Assembly: GCA_018895795.1 (NCBI GenBank)
Contig: JAHINZ010000028.1
Span: 1 to 5,220 of the forward strand
Reading direction: 5' to 3'
Length of the DNA: 5,220 nt
Origin: Alphaproteobacteria bacterium
GTDB lineage: Bacteria > Pseudomonadota > Alphaproteobacteria > Caulobacterales > Caulobacteraceae
Program-made: the position numbers and the translations under genes
Notes under the pieces: model-generated
What the model was told of the DNA's origin: nothing
What the model saw: the letters and a program-made list of their open reading frames with translations, nothing else
Databases searched by the model: none
Shown here: positions 1 through 5,220 of the stretch, piece after piece
How the letters are laid out: the number at the start of each line of letters is the position of its first letter
How positions within the stretch are numbered: position 1 is the stretch's first letter

Positions 1-1384
1 GCAGCCCGCCCAGCATCAGCACCGGAACCAGCACCAGCGCCACGACCACGGTCGCGTAAATCACCGGCGCGCGCACTTCCAACGACGCGGCCAGCACCAC
101 GTCCGCGGCCAGGGCTTCGCCGCGGTCGCGCAAGCGACGGACGATGTTTTCCACGTCGATCACGGCGTCGTCGACCACCACGCCCAACGCGACGGCCAGA
201 CCGCCCAAGGTCATGGTGTTGATCGTCCAGCCCAAAGCGTCGAGCACGATCACGGCCGTCAGCAGGGATAGCGGGATCGAGACGAACGACACCAAAACCG
301 TGCGCAGGTCCCGCATGAACAGCAGCAGGACGACGGCGATCAGCACCGCGCCGATCACCAGGTCCTCGGCGATGCCGCCCAGGGCGGCCGAAATGAAGTT
401 GGCCGGTCGGTGCAGGTTGGCGTTGATCTTCACCCCCTGGGCTTCCAGGGCGGGTCTGAGTTCGGCCATCGCCGCCTCGGCGGCGTGGGTGGCGTCGAGA
501 GTATTGGCGCCGTACTGACTCGACAGACTGATCAGCACGCCGGGCTTGCCCATCACAACGGCGTCTCCGACATCGGGCCCAGCCGCGGAGATCACGTCGG
601 CCACGTCGCCGATCCGAACGGGGGCCAGGCCCGGGGCGCCGGGAACGGGCGCAGCGGCGATGTCGGCCGGCGTCATCGCCTGTCCCCGCGCCTCGATCAG
701 GATCCGCTGCTGGGGCGTATCGATAAAGCCGCCGCCCGCCACACCCGTGGCAGCCCTGACCGCCTTGACGATATCGTCGAGGGACAGGTCGCGCGCCGCC
801 AGATCATCAGGACGCACGCGCACCTCGAAACGGCGCACCTGGCCGCCATAGACTGTCGCCCGAGCCACTCCGGCCGCCGCCATCAGGCGCGGTCGCACGG
901 TCCATTGCACCAGATCACGCAATTCCAGGGGGCTGAGCTTGTCGGAGGTGAAGCCGATCTTCAGCAGATCCATGGTCGAGGAGGTCAAGGGCGAGACCTT
1001 CGGCGGCTGCACGCCGGCCGGCAGGCTGGTCGTCACCTCGCCCAACGCCTCCGCCACCACCTGACGGGCCCGGTAGGGCTCGGAGCCCTCGGCGAAGATC
1101 ACGCTGACAATCGAGATGCCCTGGATGGACTGAGAGCGTACCGTCGCCACACCGGCCGCGCCGTTGACCGCCTGTTCGACGGGGCGCGTGACCAACTGCT
1201 CGACCTGTTCGGCGGTCAGGCCAGGGGCCTCGGTCTGGATCTCGGCCTGGGCGGGCACGAACTCCGGAAAGACATCAAACTTGGCGTGGGTCAGGACCAC
1301 GCAGCCATAGATGAACAGAAGCAAGGCGGCGGCGGCCACCAAACGCGGGCGCGCCAGGGCCCAGCGAACGACGGCGCTGAGCAT
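1..1384 (-). CDS. Heavy-metal efflux RND pump, CusA/CzcA family (N-terminal part, 3' end outside window)
   Basis: Inner-membrane proton/cation antiporter subunit of a tripartite efflux complex. I translated it by hand: the frame stays open from the ATG at 1384-1382 to the left edge, giving 461 residues of a family usually 1,000-1,050 long. Visible parts: TM1 about residues 14-31; the family's early motif DVFPEF at 37-42; a periplasmic porter-domain region to about 340; then TM2 about 341-358, TM3 about 364-386, TM4 about 390-415, and TM5 near 443-460. TM4 carries GVVVDDAVIDVEN with D405, D406, D410 and E412. D405 matches the position of the proton-relay aspartate known in E. coli CusA. The multiple acidic residues separate it from drug-type (HAE) RND pumps. 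The pattern resembles the HME5-like group, sometimes linked to nickel, but this is from memory and the substrate is unknown. The start follows the adaptor stop by 3 bases and has its own GAGGA site. The left-edge truncation is due to the window, not a broken gene. Confidence 0.93.
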   Translation of the reverse strand, partial: MLSAVVRWALARPRLVAAAALLLFIYGCVVLTHAKFDVFPEFVPAQAEIQTEAPGLTAEQVEQLVTRPVEQAVNGAAGVATVRSQSIQGISIVSVIFAEGSEPYRARQVVAEALGEVTTSLPAGVQPPKVSPLTSSTMDLLKIGFTSDKLSPLELRDLVQWTVRPRLMAAAGVARATVYGGQVRRFEVRVRPDDLAARDLSLDDIVKAVRAATGVAGGGFIDTPQQRILIEARGQAMTPADIAAAPVPGAPGLAPVRIGDVADVISAAGPDVGDAVVMGKPGVLISLSSQYGANTLDATHAAEAAMAELRPALEAQGVKINANLHRPANFISAALGGIAEDLVIGAVLIAVVLLLFMRDLRTVLVSFVSIPLSLLTAVIVLDALGWTINTMTLGGLAVALGVVVDDAVIDVENIVRRLRDRGEALAADVVLAASLEVRAPVIYATVVVALVLVPVLMLGGL

Positions 1385-1387
1385 GAT

Positions 1388-2290
1388 CTAGTCCTCGTCC
1401 ACGGGCGTGTGTTCGGCGGCCAGCAGCGCGGACGCGCCCGAGACAACGACCGCCTCTCCCGCCGAGAAACCACCGGCGGAGAACAGTCCGTCGGGCTGCG
1501 GACTGGGCGCGACCAGAGCTCGGCGCTCGAAATGCGTAGCGTCACGGCGAACATAGGCGAAGGTCTGGCCATCGGTGCGGATCAAAGCGCCACGCGGCAC
1601 CATCACGCCCAGGCTTGTCGCTCCGCCCGACAGCGTGACGGGCGCGGACATCCCCACACCCAGTTCGGCGGCGACCGGGCCTCTCACAACACCAATCAGG
1701 CCACCGGTCTGACCCCGCGGATCGGCCGTGCGGGCTGGCCCCAGGATCGCGATATTGACGGTGTCACCCCCACTGAGCCGCATCTCCGCTTCTCGCGCGC
1801 CGGCGACACCGGCCGGCGCATCGATACGGACCAGAGCCGCGCGTCCCGCCACCAACTCAGCGATCAGTCGTGCCCGGCCGGCGTCCCTCGCGAAGACCGG
1901 GCCCCATTCCAGGCCAATACGGCGGCGCAGCAGGGTCACCCGGGCGTTATCGGCGCCGGCCTGGGCCTGGGCCGCTTGGGCGACCCTCAGCGAAACCGTG
2001 GCGTCGGCCGCCGCCAGACCCTTTGTACGCGCCGCCTCGGCCCGCGAGGCCTGGGCGGCGGCCTCGGCGCTCGCGAGGTCGCTGTCCAGCACCGCCAGCG
2101 GCGTCGGATCGACGACCCGGGCAAAGCCCGAAACCGTGGCGCGATGGCGTGCCGCCACAAGGGGCGCGGCTTCGACGCCGAGTCGTTTTTGGGTCGCCGC
2201 GCTGATCTGCACGACCCGCACATCAACCGCCCATACGGGACTGGCGAGCAGCAACCCCATAACGACCAAAGGCGCACCAAGCTTGATCAT
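1388..2290 (-). CDS. Periplasmic adaptor (membrane fusion protein) of the RND efflux system, short type
   Basis: Links the RND pump to the outer-membrane channel in the periplasm. I start it at the ATG at 2290-2288 (300 residues) rather than the in-frame ATG at 2329. The 2290 start has GGAGG 6 bases upstream, overlaps the preceding stop as ATGA, and places a clean Sec signal peptide at the N-terminus (M1-A21, hydrophobic LVVMGLLLA core, VWA cleavage site). No lipobox is seen. Domain order in this numbering: a short beta segment about 45-67; an Ala-rich alpha-helical hairpin about 68-128; a beta-barrel region about 140-222; and a membrane-proximal domain about 223-292 with the typical VPRGALI strand and the VVVSGASALLAAE ending. 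It is short for the family (often 350-500), and the usual second lipoyl half after the hairpin is not recognisable. No His-rich or Met-rich metal-binding tail is present. The family role is established by context (outer-membrane factor upstream, pump downstream) and by the C-terminal pattern; the substrate is unknown. Confidence 0.88.
   Translation of the reverse strand: MIKLGAPLVVMGLLLASPVWAVDVRVVQISAATQKRLGVEAAPLVAARHRATVSGFARVVDPTPLAVLDSDLASAEAAAQASRAEAARTKGLAAADATVSLRVAQAAQAQAGADNARVTLLRRRIGLEWGPVFARDAGRARLIAELVAGRAALVRIDAPAGVAGAREAEMRLSGGDTVNIAILGPARTADPRGQTGGLIGVVRGPVAAELGVGMSAPVTLSGGATSLGVMVPRGALIRTDGQTFAYVRRDATHFERRALVAPSPQPDGLFSAGGFSAGEAVVVSGASALLAAEHTPVDED
1392..1396 (-). promoter_or_regulatory. 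Ribosome binding site of the RND pump
   Basis: GAGGA on the minus strand, 7 bases before the ATG at 1384-1382 and lying inside the last codons of the adaptor gene. It supports this start and suggests translational coupling, with ribosomes ending the adaptor next to the pump start. Confidence 0.7.
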
Positions 2291-3645
2291 TGTCCGCCTC
2301 CGAGGTCGCGGGTCGCGTCCTTCAGCCATTGGGTTTCGGTCGCGTCGAACGGCGTGCGCAAAGCATCCTCCAGAGCGATTTCGGCGCCGGACGTCGCGCG
2401 CGCGGCGTCCAACAGCGACAGCTCGACCTCCAGCACGGTCGCCTGGGCGGCGAGGTCATCGACCCTGTCGATCTCCCCGGCTTTGAGTCCAAGCGCCGCG
2501 GCGGCCGCAAGCCGCCGAGCGATCGGCAAGTCACGCTCGCGGACCAAGGCCTCAGTGGTTCGCGACGCGTTCAAGACGGCCTGCGCCTGATCGACCGCCG
2601 CCAAAGCCAGGGCCTGGACGGCTTCCAAGGATCGCCCGGCCTCGGCGCGCTTGGCTTCGGCCTGAGCGATAGCCGCCCGGTTCAGGTCATTGGGCGGCAG
2701 CGCCAAGCTCAGATTGAACGGCAATTTTGCAACGCCATGATCCCAAGTATAGCCAGGTCCCAGATGGATCTCTGGATACTGCTTGGCGACCTCGAGCTTC
2801 AACGCGCTTTCAGCTAGGTCGTAGTCAACCAGCGCCTTGAGCACATCGAGACGGGTCAAGGCGGCCTCGCGGCGCGCCTGGGTCAAGTCCAGCCCGGGTG
2901 GCGGCGAAATTGGCGCGGCCAGGACCAAGTTCGCCACCGCCGCGACGGGAACGCTCAGAGCCTGGGCCAGGGCAACATCAGCCTGAACGCGTCGCGCCCG
3001 CGCGTCGGCAATCCGTCGATGGACAGCCGACAGGTCGGTTCGCGCGGTCAGGGCCAAGGCTCGGTCATCCTCACCCACCGCAACCCGTCGATCGAGACGC
3101 TCGGCGCGCGCCTGACGCATCGCCTCCAGTTGCTGAGCCAAGACCAGCTCGGCGTCAGCCGAAATCCGGTCGGCCCGGGCGCGGGTCAGAGCCATGCGCA
3201 CGGTCCAGACGGTCTCTCCGTAGGCATAGAGCGCCTGCACCGCCGTCAGGTCGGCGGCGGTGAGCCGCTCGCCGCGCCGTCCGCCGATGTCCAGCGGCAG
3301 ATCGCCGCCGAAGCCATAGAGCCAGGGCTTGGGATCCCTGGAATATTCAGCTGTCAGGGTCAGACTCAGGCTCGGCGCGACGCGCGAAGTCTTCGCCGCC
3401 GCCATGGCGGTTCGATACTTGGCGGCGGCCTCGGTGATCGTGGCGTTGCGCGCCAGACCTGCGGCCAACAGATCGCCGGTTGTCCATGCCGCCCCGATCG
3501 GCTTCTGGTCGAGTTGGCGGGCGTCGAGGGCGGTCGGATAGGCGTCCAGCCGGATCGGGACGGCCCGATAGTGCGCGCACCCCGCCAACAGCAGGCCGAT
3601 GCCGATCACGGCGCTGGGAACACCGGCGAACCGAACGGCGGTCAT
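2287..3645 (-). CDS. TolC/CzcC-family outer-membrane efflux lipoprotein
   Basis: Outer-membrane channel of the tripartite efflux complex; family members are trimers forming a beta-barrel plus a periplasmic alpha-tunnel. I choose the ATG at 3645 (452 residues), because it gives a lipoprotein signal peptide with lipobox LAGC ending at C23, followed by AHY, with no Asp at +2, consistent with outer-membrane sorting. A GTG at 3714 would add 23 residues before that signal and has GAGGA only 3 bases away, so it is less likely. The mature protein shows the internal duplication of the TolC family: a first repeat to about residue 225, with GDLPLDIGGRRGER near 114-127, and a second from about 229, with PGYTWDHGV near 297-305 and LPPNDLNRAAIAQAEAKR near 316-333. 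Long Ala/Arg-rich coiled-coil helices fill both repeats. The length is normal. The stop overlaps the adaptor ATG by 4 bases (ATGA), so the two are probably translationally coupled. It is the first gene of the efflux operon. Confidence 0.92.
   Translation of the reverse strand: MTAVRFAGVPSAVIGIGLLLAGCAHYRAVPIRLDAYPTALDARQLDQKPIGAAWTTGDLLAAGLARNATITEAAAKYRTAMAAAKTSRVAPSLSLTLTAEYSRDPKPWLYGFGGDLPLDIGGRRGERLTAADLTAVQALYAYGETVWTVRMALTRARADRISADAELVLAQQLEAMRQARAERLDRRVAVGEDDRALALTARTDLSAVHRRIADARARRVQADVALAQALSVPVAAVANLVLAAPISPPPGLDLTQARREAALTRLDVLKALVDYDLAESALKLEVAKQYPEIHLGPGYTWDHGVAKLPFNLSLALPPNDLNRAAIAQAEAKRAEAGRSLEAVQALALAAVDQAQAVLNASRTTEALVRERDLPIARRLAAAAALGLKAGEIDRVDDLAAQATVLEVELSLLDAARATSGAEIALEDALRTPFDATETQWLKDATRDLGGGQ
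2297..2301 (-). promoter_or_regulatory. Ribosome binding site that decides the adaptor start
   Basis: GGAGG on the minus strand ends 6 bases before the ATG at 2290-2288, an ideal spacing. It lies in the last codons of the outer-membrane factor gene. It favours the 2290 start over the upstream in-frame ATG at 2329, which would add a charged 13-residue stretch ahead of the signal peptide. Confidence 0.8.
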
Positions 3646-3655
3646 CAAGTAAGGT

Positions 3656-3659
3656 TCCT
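3656..3659 (-). promoter_or_regulatory. Weak ribosome binding site of the outer-membrane factor
   Basis: AGGA on the minus strand, 10 bases before the ATG at 3645-3643. It is weaker and more distant than the sites of the next two genes. The start is chosen mainly from the lipoprotein signal peptide. Confidence 0.4.
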
Positions 3660-3725
3660 GGACCCGGGAGGCGCTCGGCGCGGCCAAACTGAAGATCGGA
3701 AGACGAGACAGCACGAATCCTCAAT

Positions 3726-3755
3726 CCTATAATCTTGGGCCCTGCGGATCGTCAG
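3726..3755 (-). promoter_or_regulatory. Candidate sigma-70-type promoter of the efflux operon
   Basis: On the minus strand, CTGACG (3755-3750) resembles a -35 element (TTGACA, or TTGACG in Caulobacter-type promoters). TATAGG (3731-3726) resembles a -10 element, with an 18-base spacer. This would start transcription near 3719 and leave a leader of about 75 bases before the outer-membrane factor. It is an inference from short matches. It sits in the only sizeable gap of the window, at the expected place. The spacer overlaps a GC-rich palindrome at 3739-3758 and the -10 overlaps a repeated AGGATT, both possible regulator contacts. Confidence 0.35.
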
Positions 3756-3758
3756 GGC
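3739..3758. repeat. Perfect 6-bp inverted repeat with 8-base loop (possible operator or hairpin)
   Basis: GCCCTG at 3739-3744 pairs perfectly with CAGGGC at 3753-3758. It lies across the candidate -35 element and spacer of the efflux promoter, as expected of an operator for a dimeric regulator. As RNA on the minus strand it would form a short GC hairpin, but no T-run follows, so a rho-independent terminator for the upstream glycosyltransferase gene is not well supported. Confidence 0.35.
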
Positions 3759-3771
3759 ACAGGAACCATGA

Positions 3772-3789
3772 CTCGCGCTTCGAGGCGAG
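3772..3789. other. Small imperfect hairpin downstream of the glycosyltransferase gene
   Basis: CTCGC (3772-3776) pairs with GCGAG (3785-3789). CT/AG inside extends the stem to about 7 pairs, with one bulged G and a TCG loop. It lies about 40 bases after the glycosyltransferase stop and could stabilise or end that transcript, but it has no T-tract on the minus strand. Confidence 0.2.
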
Positions 3790-3828
3790 GATTCGCAGGT
3801 TGGAACGCTCCCAGGGGCGTCCGTGGTT

Positions 3829-5220
3829 CTAACGTGTCTTGAGGTCAGCGGGATCGTCAGGACATCCATCCCGCAAGACGTCCACTCGCGGACCAGAGAC
3901 CCGGTAGGTCGCGTAGCGAGCGGTCTTTCGGGCGCCCGGCGCGCCGCGTTCGATCAGTCCGACAAAGGTGACGCGCGAAAAACAGCGCTGTAAGTCTTCG
4001 GGGGTCATGCGGCGCGCCAGATCGACAATCAGCCCTGGACGACTGAGATCGGGATGGGCGGACGTGACGCCATCGTAGCGGCGGCGCTCCGTGATCTGAA
4101 TGATCGGGGCGGCGATCCGGCGCTCCGCCGACAACTGCGCGAGCGACCCATAGCTGACCGTACCGATCCAGGCCGCCTGCTGCTCGCCCCGCCGCTGGTC
4201 GATCGCCCTGGACAACTCCCGCCAACCCCGCAGCGGTAGGGTCGGGTCAAGACCGTCGAGACTGCGCGACGGCGGCGCGGCCATGTAGAGGAGCGCCAGA
4301 CCGGAAAGGCCGAAACCACACGCGACAGCGACGCCTCTCAGTACGCGCGCCGCCAGGGTCTTGGACCCCTGCTCCGCCGCGACGACGGCGCAGATGACCA
4401 GGGACGCATAGACCGGGACCGGCCAATGGCCCTGTACGCGATCATGCAGGCTGTGCAACAGCAGGTAGGCGACGAAGGGGGCGCTGGTCGCGACCAGCAG
4501 CAGGAGATGAACCGATACCGGTGCGGCCCGGCCGCGCCAGCCCAGCCTCACGCCGCGAACGGCGTAGATCGCGATCATCGGATTGATAAGTAAAAACTGG
4601 CTGATCAGCAGCTCAGGCAGATAGGTCGAAGACAGACCGGAGGCCGCCACCCGGCCGAACTGCTTGGCGAACGTGATCCAATGGTGATCGGCGTTCCACG
4701 CGACGTTTACACCGAAGATCGCCAGGGCGAGGACAGCTGCCGCCCAAGGCCAGAAGGTTCTCAGCATCCGGCGACCGTCCGGCGTCAAACTCAGCCAAAG
4801 CAGCACGCCAGGGGCCAGGAAGAGCGCCGAGTACTTGGAAAGGAGCGCCAGCCCCGCCGCCAAACCCGCAGCCAGCCACCAAGCCGGAGAACGGCCGGCC
4901 CAGATCCGGGCCAAGCACCAGAGCGTCACGATCCAGAAAAACGTCGCCGGCGCGTCTGGGGTCGCGAGGATACCACCCAGGCCGATGGTCGTTGTCGCAT
5001 TGTACCAGACGGCTGAACGCAGGGCCGTGGACGGGCTGGCGCCGAGGGTGCTGGCCAGGGCCGCGACGAAACAGGTCGCGAGGCCGGTCGCGAGCACCGG
5101 CGCCAGACGCACGCCTAGAGGATTGTCGCCGACCAGAGTGACACCCAGCCGGATCCACCAGGCGATCATGGGGGGATGATCGTAGTAGCCAAACCTCAGG
5201 TGCTCGGCCCAGAGCCGATA
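3829..5220 (-). CDS. Membrane glycosyltransferase, GT39/PMT_2 (ArnT-like) superfamily (5' end outside window)
   Basis: Polytopic inner-membrane enzyme expected to transfer a sugar from a polyprenyl-phosphate carrier to a lipid, glycan or protein on the periplasmic side; donor and acceptor are unknown. The frame stays open to the right edge, so the ATG at 5169 is internal. The 17 residues before it, YRLWAEHLRFGYYDHPP, continue the family motif GYYDHPPMIAWW. The usual DE-type catalytic loop residues should lie just upstream, outside the window. Of the 463 visible residues, about the first 315 hold many hydrophobic helices (for example near 36-59, 93-107, 113-128, 131-144, 157-173, 203-222, 236-257, 268-282 and 294-312). 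Family motifs include TPDAP (87-91), SKYSA (128-132) and HWPVPVY (265-271). The last ~150 residues are a soluble tail. The gene ends with TAG at 3831-3829. It is separated from the efflux operon by 183 bases and is probably a different transcription unit. Confidence 0.9.
   Translation of the reverse strand, partial: YRLWAEHLRFGYYDHPPMIAWWIRLGVTLVGDNPLGVRLAPVLATGLATCFVAALASTLGASPSTALRSAVWYNATTTIGLGGILATPDAPATFFWIVTLWCLARIWAGRSPAWWLAAGLAAGLALLSKYSALFLAPGVLLWLSLTPDGRRMLRTFWPWAAAVLALAIFGVNVAWNADHHWITFAKQFGRVAASGLSSTYLPELLISQFLLINPMIAIYAVRGVRLGWRGRAAPVSVHLLLLVATSAPFVAYLLLHSLHDRVQGHWPVPVYASLVICAVVAAEQGSKTLAARVLRGVAVACGFGLSGLALLYMAAPPSRSLDGLDPTLPLRGWRELSRAIDQRRGEQQAAWIGTVSYGSLAQLSAERRIAAPIIQITERRRYDGVTSAHPDLSRPGLIVDLARRMTPEDLQRCFSRVTFVGLIERGAPGARKTARYATYRVSGPRVDVLRDGCPDDPADLKTR

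Larger units (their letters stand above)
3714..3795. repeat. Widely spaced 9-bp inverted repeat flanking the candidate promoter
   Basis: CGAATCCTC at 3714-3722 is the exact reverse complement of GAGGATTCG at 3787-3795, 64 bases apart. The left arm sits beside a second AATCCT (3723-3728), making a 7-base-period tandem of AATCCT. Three copies of the AGGATT core therefore surround the candidate promoter. This could be a set of regulator half-sites or chance; I estimate a few percent probability of one such 9-mer pair in a gap this size. Confidence 0.3.

Noticed and set aside
410..2590. Very long plus-strand open frame (726 codons) antisense to the pump, adaptor and part of the outer-membrane factor
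   Set aside because: Its product is rich in Gly, Arg, His, Gln and Asp with no recognisable domain, and it crosses two well-supported minus-strand genes. In GC-rich DNA with strong third-position GC, long antisense frames are expected.
3019..3732. Plus-strand open frame of 237 codons over the outer-membrane factor gene
   Set aside because: It lies antisense to a clear TolC-family gene, has low-complexity Gly/Arg/Gln composition and shows no domain. It is a shadow of GC-rich coding sequence.
3739..3789. Rho-independent terminator for the glycosyltransferase transcript
   Set aside because: Short GC-rich stems are present at 3739-3758 and 3772-3789, but neither is followed by a T-run on the minus strand, so I list them only as inverted repeat and hairpin.
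3645..3869. Minus-strand 74-codon frame spanning the gap between the glycosyltransferase and the outer-membrane factor
   Set aside because: It overlaps the end of the glycosyltransferase in another frame, runs through the candidate promoter and repeats, and has no recognisable motif or good ribosome binding site.
4613..5158. Minus-strand 181-codon frame inside the glycosyltransferase gene
   Set aside because: It is the +1-shifted reading of the GT39 gene, Arg/Gly/Pro-rich, with no membrane segments, whereas the overlapping frame has clear family motifs.
1..5220. A novel defence, mobile or CRISPR-like system
   Set aside because: I found no direct-repeat array, transposase, terminal repeats, tRNA or phage-type gene. 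All sizeable coding sequence is accounted for by known envelope protein families.

Overview
The window is GC-rich (roughly two thirds G+C by eye) with dense, tightly packed coding sequence. All four supported genes lie on the minus strand, so they read from right to left in these coordinates. Composition, codon use and protein style suggest an alphaproteobacterium, plausibly Caulobacteraceae (Caulobacter/Phenylobacterium-like). That placement is an inference; nothing in the window fixes the taxon.

Layout in transcription order. (1) 5220-3829: the C-terminal 463 residues of an integral-membrane glycosyltransferase of the GT39/PMT_2 (ArnT-like) superfamily, with its N-terminus beyond the right edge. 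(2) 3828-3646: a 183-base gap, the only real intergenic space, with a plausible promoter and several small inverted repeats. (3) 3645-2287: a TolC/CzcC-type outer-membrane efflux lipoprotein. (4) 2290-1388: a short periplasmic adaptor (membrane fusion protein). (5) 1384-1: the N-terminal 461 residues of a CusA/CzcA-type heavy-metal RND pump, running off the left edge.

Genes 3-5 form a compact operon in the order outer-membrane factor, adaptor, pump. The first junction is a 4-base ATGA overlap and the second a 3-base gap, each preceded by a clear Shine-Dalgarno sequence. The products would assemble into a tripartite proton-driven envelope complex exporting a cation from periplasm and/or cytoplasm across the outer membrane. 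The pump has the conserved transmembrane-helix-4 acidic motif of heavy-metal RND proteins (D405, D406, D410, E412), in a DDAVIDVEN form closest, from memory, to the HME5-like group. The metal cannot be decided from the sequence present.

The glycosyltransferase probably belongs to a separate envelope-glycan unit. I found no RNA gene, insertion sequence, CRISPR array or attachment site. I did not find a convincing undescribed system. The points most worth a second look are the reduced adaptor and the palindrome-rich promoter region.
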